A stretch of DNA of 61,739 nt from Paenibacillus xylanivorans (GTDB taxonomy: Bacteria; Bacillota; Bacilli; Paenibacillales; Paenibacillaceae): NCBI RefSeq assembly GCF_001280595.1, contig NZ_LITU01000005.1:17345-79083 (forward strand), written 5' to 3'. Below are positions 26,655 through 35,295 of this stretch, in pieces (positions within the stretch are counted from its first letter, which is position 1; every line of letters starts with the position of its first letter). The notes beneath the pieces are model-generated. The model ran no database searches and was not told the DNA's origin. It saw only the letters and a program-made list of their open reading frames with translations. Made by a program: the position numbers and the translations under genes.

Positions 26655-27719
26655 TTAGTCTTGTTTACTTTCCTCGTGCCGGATGCGAAGTGTCTCTCCA
26701 TGTCCCAGCACCCGAATGCGTTCTTCGTTGATTCCCAGTCGTTCTCGTTCCACTTCCATTCGATCGAGTGCTTCCTTGGGTGTGTCATCCGCCAGCTTAA
26801 ATGTTCCATAATGCATGGGGACCATAAGTTGGGAACCCGTCTCTACAAATCCCCGCAACGCTTCTTCCGGCGTCACATGCTGGGAGGTCATGAACCACTC
26901 TGGCTCGTAAGCGCCGATTGGCATCAGGGTGATACCGATATCGAAGCGTTCACCTATCGTTTTGAACCCCTGAAAGTATCCTGTATCCCCCACAAAATAA
27001 ATGACTGGCGGGCCGCCAGAAGGATGATCAGTGGATGATCCTGATGGAGCATTCGTTCCTGCTGCTCTGAATTTTTCAGAATCATGATCCTCGCTCGTCG
27101 CAGCGCTCTCTTCAGACGGGACGACTGCCGGATGATTCTGTTCCAATACATAACCGCCCCAATGAGACGTGTTGGTATCAAATAGGGTTCGGCGCGTCCA
27201 GTGCTGCGCGGGTACAAAAGTTATTTTGATTCCGCCAAGCGTAATATGTTCCCACCATTTCATCTCATGACACCGATGGAATCCTTTGCGCACCATTTTG
27301 CGTTTGAGACCATCGGGAACGATGAGCAGCGTCTTGGCCGTGACCAACTTCCGCAATGATGCGAGATGCAAATGATCATAGTGGGAATGCGAGATCAGAA
27401 TGACATCCAGAGGCGGAATATCCTGAATCGGAATGCCAGGCGCACCGAGTCTGCGCTGAAATCCCATTTTTTCGGCCCAAACCGGGTCTGTCACGATGTT
27501 TAGTCCATGATATTGAATGAAAAATGTGGAATGTCCAATCCAGGTAATCGTGGTTTCAGCCCGGTTGGCATGCAGATAATCCAGTTCAGGTGGGTGCTTG
27601 GGCACGGTGTAGGAATAATCCTTCATCTTGCTGCGCCGTTGCTCCCTCCATTGCTTGAATTCCTTCAGCGTTTTGTCCGTACTTACATTATCAATGTTGT
27701 TATAACGGATTTTGGGCAT
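26655..27719 (-). CDS. MBL-fold metal hydrolase, NAPE-PLD/UlaG-like
   Basis: 354 residues. Metallo-beta-lactamase motifs: TWIGHSTFF, SHSHYDHLH (His111, His113, Asp115, His116), PAQHW, VGDTGYF and PMHYGTF. The HxHxDH plus PAQHWxxR pattern is that of the NAPE-PLD-like branch, which includes phosphodiesterases acting on lipids. An extra polar, Ser/Thr/Glu/Asp-rich insert lies at about 197-237, just before the metal-bridging Asp, and is not part of the usual core. GGAGGAGGG precedes the ATG. The substrate is unknown. Confidence 0.83.
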   Translation of the reverse strand: MPKIRYNNIDNVSTDKTLKEFKQWREQRRSKMKDYSYTVPKHPPELDYLHANRAETTITWIGHSTFFIQYHGLNIVTDPVWAEKMGFQRRLGAPGIPIQDIPPLDVILISHSHYDHLHLASLRKLVTAKTLLIVPDGLKRKMVRKGFHRCHEMKWWEHITLGGIKITFVPAQHWTRRTLFDTNTSHWGGYVLEQNHPAVVPSEESAATSEDHDSEKFRAAGTNAPSGSSTDHPSGGPPVIYFVGDTGYFQGFKTIGERFDIGITLMPIGAYEPEWFMTSQHVTPEEALRGFVETGSQLMVPMHYGTFKLADDTPKEALDRMEVERERLGINEERIRVLGHGETLRIRHEESKQD

Positions 27720-27790
27720 GAAAGGGCCCTCCTCCCCTCCTCGTATCTTAACAAAAGATTACCCCGAATTGGAAAGTACGTACCAACGAA

Positions 27791-28000
27791 TCAATCCCTT
27801 GGATTTTTGCACTTCGCCAAATAGACGAACAAAAACGCAATTGCAGCCACGATAATCAGGGGTGGGGCGTACATAATCGTAAAGGTCTCAAAAAAACTCA
27901 ACCCTGTTATACCGGGAATTCCCGTCACTCCCGAGTCAGAGCTGAGAAGAAACTGTGGAAGCATGACGAACAGCATGTTGGGAAGCATGAACGGACTCAT
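27791..28000 (-). CDS. CydS-like small membrane subunit of bd-type oxidase
   Basis: 69 residues or fewer. The second half, SFFETFTIMYAPPLIIVAAIAFLFVYLAK, is a membrane helix whose TF-IMYAP start resembles the CydS subunit found in Geobacillus bd oxidase. About 35 extra residues precede it and are themselves fairly hydrophobic. It follows cydB with a four-base overlap (ATGA), so it is co-translated. The start is uncertain: ATG 28000 lies right behind AAAGG, ATG 27988 is 12 bases from it. It is expected to sit in the membrane beside CydA. Confidence 0.7.
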   Translation of the reverse strand: MSPFMLPNMLFVMLPQFLLSSDSGVTGIPGITGLSFFETFTIMYAPPLIIVAAIAFLFVYLAKCKNPRD

Positions 28001-29031
28001 CCTTTCTTTTTGCCAGCATTACCGCGCACATAATTGGCATCAAACAGAAACAGCTTCATAATGAGCACGAGTGAAGGAATGAGCACCAGCAGTCCCAGGC
28101 TGAACGCCGTAATGAGTGCAATCCCCATCGTCTTGTTCGTAAAGCTGTCGTAAATATTAATGTACGGATACAGAATGTATGGAAGATGTGAGCGCCCATA
28201 ACCGTACCAGGCAAAGGCGAACTGCAGCATGACGGCGATAAAGCACCAGCCCAGATATTTACGTTTCCATACCAGCGAGACGGCAATCACAAAACAGATA
28301 AAAGATGCAATGAACATCCATGAGATATTCAACATCTGCTCAAAGTGGGCGGGATTTTGTTTGTTAATCTGCAAAAATGCCAGAAAGCTGGCAAAGATCG
28401 TAGGCAGACTCCATAGGAGTGCATACTCCCGGAGGACTTCAAACGCAGTCTCATCCTCCGCCCGCTTGGCATAGTAGGAAAGAAACATCGCTGAGATATA
28501 CAGCACACTTACCAGTGCAAGCAATACAACAGACCAGGTATACGGATTCGTCAAAAACTCACGCCAGCGGAAAAATACCTGATCACCCACCTGCTCAATA
28601 ATTCCACCTTCGGATATCGCCAAAATGGTAGAAAACACCGCCGGTATCAGCAATCCCGTCGCTCCATACAATGCCATGTAGATCCGGCTGTTCTGACCTT
28701 GGTTCCCATAGGTATTGTAGGCGTAGTACACGCCCCGAATCGCAAGCAGTACAATGGCCAATGAACCTGGAACAAGCAAAGCTGTCCCATAATAAAAAGC
28801 GCTGTCCGGATAAAATCCGACCAGACCGACAACAAAAAAGATCAGAAACACATTCGTCACTTCCCACACAGGTGAGAGATAGCGCTGAATAATGTTATGG
28901 ATTTTGTTCTCATGTCCGGTTAATATGCTGTAAAAGCTGAAAAAGCCGGCTCCAAAATCAATCGAAGCCACGATCAGATATCCAAACAAAAACGTCCATA
29001 AGATCGCAATGCCTGCAATTTCAAAGCTCAA
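27997..29031 (-). CDS. cydB: Cytochrome bd-type quinol oxidase subunit II
   Basis: 344 residues with about eight to nine membrane helices. The opening (IAGIAILWTFLFGYLIVASIDFGAGFF) and VWEVTNVFLIFFVVGLVGFYP are typical of CydB/CioB/YthB. The initiator is a TTG overlapping the cydA stop (TTGA), implying translational coupling. CydB packs against CydA to form the oxidase that reduces O2 to water using menaquinol. It lies in the operon [34-aa protein]-cydA-cydB-cydS. Confidence 0.88.
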   Translation of the reverse strand: MSFEIAGIAILWTFLFGYLIVASIDFGAGFFSFYSILTGHENKIHNIIQRYLSPVWEVTNVFLIFFVVGLVGFYPDSAFYYGTALLVPGSLAIVLLAIRGVYYAYNTYGNQGQNSRIYMALYGATGLLIPAVFSTILAISEGGIIEQVGDQVFFRWREFLTNPYTWSVVLLALVSVLYISAMFLSYYAKRAEDETAFEVLREYALLWSLPTIFASFLAFLQINKQNPAHFEQMLNISWMFIASFICFVIAVSLVWKRKYLGWCFIAVMLQFAFAWYGYGRSHLPYILYPYINIYDSFTNKTMGIALITAFSLGLLVLIPSLVLIMKLFLFDANYVRGNAGKKKG

Positions 29032-30374
29032 TGCACGATCCCTCCTTCCAGGCCGAGAGACTCTAGCTCCTTCTCTGCTTCCTTGTTACGGAATAGCTTG
29101 CTGAGTACCCGGATCGCGGAAAAGCAAAGGATCAGGTACAGCAGAATAAACAGAACCAGCATCCAACCCACGGAGGTTGACGTTGTTGCTGCCTCCGAAA
29201 CCTTCATGTAACCGCGCAATATCCAGGGCTGCCTGCCGACCTCGGCGAACATCCAGCCCAGTTCAATGGCAATCATGGCCAAGGGCCCGAGCAGGACGAT
29301 GCCGAGCAGCAGCCATTTGGGATAAGGCTTGCGCCCCGGCAGCCAGCGACGGAATACATAGAGCACCGGGATGAGCAGAATGATCACGCCGGTCGTCACT
29401 TTCAGGTCAAACATATAGTGAATGGATAACGGCGGCCTCAGGTCGGCCGGAAATTCTTCAAGTCCCTTCACTTCCGTGTCGGGTCTGTTCCCCGCCAGTA
29501 TGCTTAGGGCATACGGAATCTCAATGGCGTATTTGACTTCATTGTTTTCATCAAGAACCCCTCCATAGACCAGCGGCGCCTTCGTCATCGTTTTGAAATG
29601 CCACTCCGCGGCAGCCAGCTTCTCCGGCTGGTATTTCGCCAGAAATTTACCGGAAGAATCTCCGATCATGACCGTGCTGACCGCAAAAACAAGTGCACAT
29701 ACCGTTGTGAGTTTAAGTGCTTTTTTGTAATACACATGATCTCTGCCCCGAAGCAAGCTGAATGCGGCGATTCCTGCCAATATGCCCGCACTCAATGTGT
29801 AAGACGAGGCGAGCACGTGGGATACCTTGGTTGGGGTAGCGGGATTCAGCATCGCAGCAATCGGATGGATGTCCTTCATGATGCCATTAATCAGTGTAAA
29901 CCCCTGTGGCTGGTTCATAAAAGAATTTACCGTTGTAATGAATATTGCAGAGGCAGAGGATCCCAGTGCCACCGGAATCAGCAGCAGCATATGCGTATAT
30001 TTCTTTTTGAAACGGTCCCATGTGTAAAGGTAGATTCCAAGAAAGATGGCCTCCACAAAAAAGGCGAACGTCTCCATAAACAGTGGCAAGGCAATCGCCT
30101 GCCCCGCTACTCGCATAAACATCGGCCACAGCAGGCTGAGCTGTAAACCAATTGAGGTGCCTGTAACCACACCAACGGCAACAGTAATGACAAAACCTCG
30201 CGCCCATCTGCGCGCCAGCAAGGTGTAATGGATATCATTGGTGCGCAGTCCGCGCCATTCAGCCAAGGCAATCATTAGTGGAACGCCTACACCGATGGAG
30301 GCAAAAATGATGTGCACAAACAGGGTAAGACCGGTCAGCATCCGGCTGAGTAGAACAGGGTCCAGGGATGACAT
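29028..30374 (-). CDS. cydA: Cytochrome bd-type quinol oxidase subunit I
   Basis: 448 residues, nine membrane helices. His21 in the first helix matches a haem ligand of CydA. The family hallmark GRQPW appears in WMFAEVGRQPWILRG. The loop after helix 6 (Q-loop region) is short, as in Bacillus YthA/CioA-type enzymes rather than E. coli CydA. GAGGAG lies eight bases before the ATG. No Rex or Fnr palindrome was seen upstream. The maturation genes cydCD are not in the window. Confidence 0.9.
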   Translation of the reverse strand: MSSLDPVLLSRMLTGLTLFVHIIFASIGVGVPLMIALAEWRGLRTNDIHYTLLARRWARGFVITVAVGVVTGTSIGLQLSLLWPMFMRVAGQAIALPLFMETFAFFVEAIFLGIYLYTWDRFKKKYTHMLLLIPVALGSSASAIFITTVNSFMNQPQGFTLINGIMKDIHPIAAMLNPATPTKVSHVLASSYTLSAGILAGIAAFSLLRGRDHVYYKKALKLTTVCALVFAVSTVMIGDSSGKFLAKYQPEKLAAAEWHFKTMTKAPLVYGGVLDENNEVKYAIEIPYALSILAGNRPDTEVKGLEEFPADLRPPLSIHYMFDLKVTTGVIILLIPVLYVFRRWLPGRKPYPKWLLLGIVLLGPLAMIAIELGWMFAEVGRQPWILRGYMKVSEAATTSTSVGWMLVLFILLYLILCFSAIRVLSKLFRNKEAEKELESLGLEGGIVH

Positions 30375-30438
30375 GGGTTACACTCCTCTTTCACTAATCA
30401 TTATGTACGACTTCATACCGCCTGGGTGACGGACTCCC

Positions 30439-30543
30439 TCAATAACTCATGATCCGGATAATACTTTTGACAACGGCATATAGCACGATAACGGCTGCGA
30501 CCAAGCAGACGATAATAAGGGTTTTCTCTTGTTTACGGAACAT
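30439..30543 (-). CDS. 34-residue single-helix membrane protein upstream of cydA
   Basis: Starts at ATG 30543 with an AAAGGAGG site 11 bases upstream. The sequence begins MFRKQEKTLIIVCLVAAV, continues through one uninterrupted helix and ends in SIIRIMSY. Positive charges at the N-terminus suggest a cytosolic start. It ends 64 bases before cydA. I cannot name a family; size, topology and position recall bd-oxidase accessory peptides (CydX, CydS, CbdX), though those usually follow cydB. There is already a CydS-like gene downstream. Confidence 0.65.
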   Translation of the reverse strand: MFRKQEKTLIIVCLVAAVIVLYAVVKSIIRIMSY

Positions 30544-30640
30544 AGACCTGCCATCCTCCTTTTGCATGGAATGCAAATTATGGCTCTATAGACAGTTTGC
30601 AAAAGAAATTGTTTTTTTATCCGGGAAATTTTGAAAAACA

Positions 30641-30687
30641 AAAAAAGCCTTTATCTATTCAGGATGAAAGCATCCTATCCGATAAAG
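30641..30687 (-). terminator. Terminator after the PAS sensor kinase gene
   Basis: CTTTATC pairs with GATAAAG (outer) and AGGATG with CATCCT (inner); on the minus strand a run of seven T follows. It lies directly after the kinase stop at 30700. Confidence 0.78.
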
Positions 30688-30699
30688 ACTCCTCTTGCC

Positions 30700-33546
30700 T
30701 TACACAAGTTCGTCTTGCTTGGGCAATCGAACCATGAACGTACTTCCTTTGAGTGGCGCGGATATAAAGGTAAGCGTACCCTGGTGATCTTCTACAATTT
30801 TTCGCGAAATGTAAAGCCCTATTCCAGTCCCACCAATCTGGCGATGATCCGAATTGTCCACACGATAAAACTTCGCAAACAGCATGTCCTGTACGTTCTC
30901 TGGAATACCTATTCCATAATCACGTACATCGATGCATAACCATTCTTTTTCTTCCCACAGCGTAATATCGATCCTCTCTGCTCCGGGTGAGTACTTGACC
31001 GCGTTGCCAATCAAGTTATGGAGCACCTGAACCATCCGGTTCTGGTCCGCATAAGCAAAAAAGTCTCCATTAAATGCATGCACATAGATACGCTGAATGG
31101 ATTGCATATTCCATTGTTCAGCCACACCCTCAACCAGTTCAACCAGTGGTACATAGGTCTTGTGATAGGTCATGCCTTCATTGTCCAAACGCTGAATATC
31201 CAGTACATCATCCAGCAGACTACTCAGCCGTGCGCCTTCCGAAGAAATGGTTTCCATGAACTGCTGACGCTGTGAAGCGGGAAGATCATACATCATCATT
31301 AACTCCACATAACCCATAATGGTCGCCACAGGCGTACGAAGCTCATGCGACACCACACTGATCAGTTCGTTTTTCATCCGATTCAGACGTTCTTCCTCCG
31401 TACGATCGCGGAACACAAGGAGAAATCCATGGTTTTTACCGGGAACATCCATTTGCTTCATGTACAGGGAAAATACACTCTTTTCCACATCATTGAATAT
31501 AAATTCAGTCTCAACTAAGGCCCGTTCTCCATTCAGAAAAGCACGAGTCTGCTCCACCAAATTGAAATCAGCGGTTAACACCATGGTATCAATTGCATTG
31601 GCTAAATCTTCGATGGATCTGCCCGAAAAATCTCCGAGGCCAAACATCTCTTCAATTCTTCTGTTCACTATCGTGATGGTGCCAGAACGATCAGTCATGA
31701 CCAGACCTTCCCGAACAGATTCAATGAAATGCTCGCTAATGTCCCGCTGCTCCTGAATGGCAACTTTTTCATGAAACAGTTCAGCATTCAAGTTCTCCAG
31801 GGCTAGCGCATGACGTACACGTTCTTCTTCAGCCCTTGTCCGCTCCGTAATGTCCTTGATAAATAAGTTATACAGCGTTTCGTTATTTCCCAGCTGAATT
31901 TCTACAATTTTGTACTCAATCGGAAAAACCGAACCATCTCGGTGAATGCCTGAAATCTCTTCCACATTGACATACCGTTTCCCCCGGATATATTCGAATC
32001 TTTCCAGCATTTCTTTGATTTCCGCACAGCTCGCTCCCTGAAAAAGGGAAGGAGCATCCTTCTCGAATACAACTTCTTCCCGTTTTAGTCCAAACATTCT
32101 TTCGGCTTCGGGATTAAACTCAATAATCAGTCCGTTGGAATCGACAGCAATAATGGCATCAATAGATGAATCAATAATAGCGCGTTTGATCTCCTCACTA
32201 TTCTTCAGCTCCTTGGTTCGCTCTATGACCCTGTCCTCCAGAGTGAGCTTGTCCTGACGAATCTGTTCGAATTGTTCCAGGAGCACATCAGCCATTTTGC
32301 GTAAATTGCCAATCAAAATCTGTACTTCTGTTACGTGGCTAGTCGGCCATTCCAACTTCCCATTACGAAATAACAGCCTCGGAAGAGACCCAGTCATGCG
32401 TGTAAGTCGCTTCAATGGACTTACCACTTTTCGACTGAGAGGAGCGGCCACAATCATGGAAACCACAAAAATGACGAATAGAGATTGAAGTGTAGTTAGA
32501 TAAATCGCCTCAATCCGAGTGTAATAATTGACTGAGTTGGTCTCAACAAATACTCGATAAGGAGCACTTGTAGTCATATCCGCTTCGTACATGAACGATG
32601 CCTGTTTCCAGTGTGTAAGCACATCGCTATAGTAAACATCCCCCGAATGAAATAGTATGCTGCTCTCCCCTGGCTTGAGTAAACGATATTTGTTGATATC
32701 CAAATATTCTCCCACCGGAAGTGTATCCAGCCCTGAAGCAATGACCTGATCATTGGGATCAAGGATGATGACGTTCACATCCAGTAGATGATGATAGCGC
32801 TCCATACTTTGATGCATGTTCTCTTGGGTCAGATATTGTTCATTTAAATCCTTAATCACAGCATTCGCAGCATGTTTTAGATTAGAAACGATCGTGTTAT
32901 TGATCTGACCTAGCTGTCTGCGACTATCGGCTGATAACAGAACAAGAGAGACAACAACTACAAAAGCTACGACGTATTTAAAAGCAATTCGTGTGAGCGG
33001 AATAGTTCCTGTTCGCTTCGACTTCATCTCGCCATTTGTAATCCAGAAGTCCACCACAATACCTGCCATTAGCGCGTTAACCATACTGGTCACAGCCACA
33101 TGCATGTAGGTATATTTTAATTCTTCAAGATTCATGCCCGTAATGAAATATCCGTAACAGGTCACTGGCAATAACATCACAACCCAGAATGCAGCATTGG
33201 CCTTCATGATGCTTCCATTTTTCCAGCGCATCTGCCATCCCAGCATCCAGATTAGTTCAATGAAATGAGCGCCAATCATAAAAAAACTGTTAGGGACCAG
33301 ACCTGCGCATAACACACCCAAGGCACAAATCGCTACCAGGGTGGTAAATCCGTATATGGCTCCGTGCAAACGCAAGGCAATAAAAGCTGCGGCTGTGCCA
33401 AACAATAGTTGTACCCCGTAAAAAAGAGTCAACGGAAATATCGTTCCCAGCGTACCAAGGATAATAAGTATGGCCGTACCCAGCCACGGAATACGGAGTT
33501 TGATCACAATCCACTCCAATACCTTATTTACCTTTATGTAATCCAT
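30700..33546 (-). CDS. Membrane sensor histidine kinase with two PAS domains
   Basis: About 948 residues. An N-terminal block of about six membrane helices (25-205) resembles a 5TM/MASE-like sensor. Another helix precedes an extracellular region (about 215-360) and a membrane helix (about 365-385). A HAMP-like linker follows, then PAS 1 (IIDSSIDAIIAVDSNGLIIEFN), PAS 2 (FIESVREGLVMTDRSGTITIVN), HisKA with SHELRTP, and HATPase with RDYGIGIP and GGTGIGLYIS. ATG 33546 is preferred over TTG 33552. It is divergent from an OmpR-type regulator, its likely partner. The signal is unknown. Confidence 0.87.
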   Translation of the reverse strand: MDYIKVNKVLEWIVIKLRIPWLGTAILIILGTLGTIFPLTLFYGVQLLFGTAAAFIALRLHGAIYGFTTLVAICALGVLCAGLVPNSFFMIGAHFIELIWMLGWQMRWKNGSIMKANAAFWVVMLLPVTCYGYFITGMNLEELKYTYMHVAVTSMVNALMAGIVVDFWITNGEMKSKRTGTIPLTRIAFKYVVAFVVVVSLVLLSADSRRQLGQINNTIVSNLKHAANAVIKDLNEQYLTQENMHQSMERYHHLLDVNVIILDPNDQVIASGLDTLPVGEYLDINKYRLLKPGESSILFHSGDVYYSDVLTHWKQASFMYEADMTTSAPYRVFVETNSVNYYTRIEAIYLTTLQSLFVIFVVSMIVAAPLSRKVVSPLKRLTRMTGSLPRLLFRNGKLEWPTSHVTEVQILIGNLRKMADVLLEQFEQIRQDKLTLEDRVIERTKELKNSEEIKRAIIDSSIDAIIAVDSNGLIIEFNPEAERMFGLKREEVVFEKDAPSLFQGASCAEIKEMLERFEYIRGKRYVNVEEISGIHRDGSVFPIEYKIVEIQLGNNETLYNLFIKDITERTRAEEERVRHALALENLNAELFHEKVAIQEQRDISEHFIESVREGLVMTDRSGTITIVNRRIEEMFGLGDFSGRSIEDLANAIDTMVLTADFNLVEQTRAFLNGERALVETEFIFNDVEKSVFSLYMKQMDVPGKNHGFLLVFRDRTEEERLNRMKNELISVVSHELRTPVATIMGYVELMMMYDLPASQRQQFMETISSEGARLSSLLDDVLDIQRLDNEGMTYHKTYVPLVELVEGVAEQWNMQSIQRIYVHAFNGDFFAYADQNRMVQVLHNLIGNAVKYSPGAERIDITLWEEKEWLCIDVRDYGIGIPENVQDMLFAKFYRVDNSDHRQIGGTGIGLYISRKIVEDHQGTLTFISAPLKGSTFMVRLPKQDELV

Positions 33547-33552
33547 AGGCAA

Positions 33553-33890
33553 CTGGCCTTATGACTGATTTCTATGTTTCCATTCAACAACAACGTTGGT
33601 TCCTCCTATGAATTAAAGCTCTAAAGCACTACTTTATTTCCCTCAACTCGTTCTGATACATTATACTGTAATTACTACTCGATGTAGCTTTGGGAAATTT
33701 TGAATGATCGGCAATTGAGCTGCATTCATGGTAAAATACTGAAGTTTGGCTAAATATTCTATAGATTCAAATACATATTCATCCTATATTCTGGAATATA
33801 AATATTAAAATTTCGCAGCATTTCTACACAAATTGTGGCTTTCTTTTAGAAATTTCTTAACAAATTTATTTCATCAGGAGTGTGACCTCA
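33553..33890. other. Divergent promoter region of the two-component pair
   Basis: AT-rich, about 340 bases. A TATAAT on the minus strand (33660-33665) could serve the kinase. No clear operator, terminator or coding frame was seen. Confidence 0.4.
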
Positions 33891-34589
33891 ATGTCTATCA
33901 AAGTACTTCTTATAGAAGATGAGAAAAATCTGGCCGACATGATTGCTTTCTTTCTTGAGGAGGAGGGTTACATAACTGAACGGGTTCATCATGCACGCGA
34001 AGCACTTCAACTTTTCCCACGATTCCAGCCCGATATTGTAGTGACTGACTTGATGCTGCCTGAAACGGACGGCAATGATCTGGTTGATGCGTTTCGTCAG
34101 CACTCCACTGTACCCATACTCATGATCTCAGCCAGTACCATGTTGAATGATCGGCTCCGAGCATTACATAATGGTGCGGATGATTTTCTATGTAAACCCT
34201 TCAGTCTGAAAGAGCTTGATGCGCGGATTAAGGCACTAATGCGCAGATCGGCAATCTGCTACCCGGATAAACCGATAAAAGAGGACAAACCTGCTGAATT
34301 CGCCGGACATGTCAGTGTGAATGAGTACAGACGAACCTTGTTTGTGGATGGTAATGAAATCGAGGTAACACATATCGAGTTTGAGATTATGAAGGAATTG
34401 TACCGGAATCCCGGCAAGGTATTTACCCGCAATGAACTTATGGATCGAATTAAAGGCTCAGAGCGGGCATATCTCGACCGCACAATCGATGTGCACATTT
34501 CCAGCCTGCGTAAAAAAATTGAACCCGACCCCAAAAATCCAAGGTATATCAAAACGGTTTGGGGAACCGGATATAAATACGTCATTTAG
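33891..34589 (+). CDS. OmpR/PhoB-family response regulator
   Basis: 232 residues from ATG 33891 (AGGAG ten bases upstream; GTG 33882 is too close). Receiver 1-120: acidic pocket IEDEKN, acceptor Asp in IVVTDLMLPETDG, Ser in LMISAS, Lys in LCKPFS. A C-terminal winged helix follows, with DRTIDVHISSLRKKIEPDP and IKTVWGTGYKYVI. It should bind direct repeats at target promoters. It is divergent from the PAS kinase at 30700-33546, the natural cognate pair. Confidence 0.92.
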   Translation: MSIKVLLIEDEKNLADMIAFFLEEEGYITERVHHAREALQLFPRFQPDIVVTDLMLPETDGNDLVDAFRQHSTVPILMISASTMLNDRLRALHNGADDFLCKPFSLKELDARIKALMRRSAICYPDKPIKEDKPAEFAGHVSVNEYRRTLFVDGNEIEVTHIEFEIMKELYRNPGKVFTRNELMDRIKGSERAYLDRTIDVHISSLRKKIEPDPKNPRYIKTVWGTGYKYVI

Positions 34590-34629
34590 TACACGTCGAA
34601 ATTAAATAACGGCTCATGTCCTCTCACTC

Positions 34630-35070
34630 TCATCGTCTCATCGACTGGGTTGAGGGCAGAGCTGTTTTTGTTTTGTAAGCAAAATAATACAGCCACCGCT
34701 GGATTTCAATGATCAGCCTTTCCGGTTCTTTCTCTTGCCAGAGGATCATCTTCGTCAGACCCGTACCCGTGATATGCTGCAAATGGCGCTTGCGAATCAG
34801 GGATTGGAAATCTGTAATGACCAATAAAGGAATCTTAGGCACAAATGCCCGAATGGCATTCGATGCTGAAACGGCTTGCCTGGCGTCCTTATAATCCACA
34901 ATACAATAACGGGCTGTCCCCCATCCCGACCCGGCCATACTTTCCTCATTCTTTTCTGTTTTAACTGCTGACTCCCTCTGCTCGTCTGTTATCCATTCAT
35001 TCAACAATTCAATAATATAATCATAATCAATACCACGACTTCCGTCCGAAAGTACGGTAATGGGTTCCAT
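34630..35070 (-). CDS. Receiver-like protein, unknown function
   Basis: 146 residues from ATG 35070 (GGAGG eight bases upstream; the frame is open to 35118). A mid-section YCIVDYKDARQAVSASNAIRAFVPKIPLLVITDFQSLIRKRHL, then MILWQEKEPERLIIEIQRWLY, has the strand-helix rhythm of a receiver domain, with IVDYKD at the acceptor position, but the N-terminal acidic pair and the conserved lysine are not evident. It may be a pseudo-receiver. It converges with the OmpR regulator. I do not recognise the family. Confidence 0.6.
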   Translation of the reverse strand: MEPITVLSDGSRGIDYDYIIELLNEWITDEQRESAVKTEKNEESMAGSGWGTARYCIVDYKDARQAVSASNAIRAFVPKIPLLVITDFQSLIRKRHLQHITGTGLTKMILWQEKEPERLIIEIQRWLYYFAYKTKTALPSTQSMRR

Positions 35071-35124
35071 AGCGATTACCTCCAGTTCATTCTCTCTTCT
35101 TATTGTGCCAATCTTCATTTAAAA

Positions 35125-35142
35125 ATGTTCGTGTTCGAACAT
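35125..35142. promoter_or_regulatory. 18-bp perfect inverted repeat, possible operator
   Basis: ATGTTCG, TGTT, CGAACAT (7-4-7). It lies 55 bases upstream of the receiver-like gene in the region divergent from the CvfC gene. Confidence 0.45.
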
Positions 35143-35295
35143 AAAAGAAGTGTTAACTATCTTCGTACCTCTTCACAAACGGTGTAAGGTTCATTACCCA
35201 TTTCGCAGTTTGCAGCAATTCATGTAAAATAGGGATATGCCCGTGCCAATTGCGGGAACTTTAAGTATGAATCCGGTACAGGAGGTTATGAACCG

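Noticed and set aside
35125..35142. LexA/DinR box
   Set aside because: The half-sites are in the wrong order (GTTC before GAAC); the Bacillus LexA site reads CGAAC, four bases, GTTCG.
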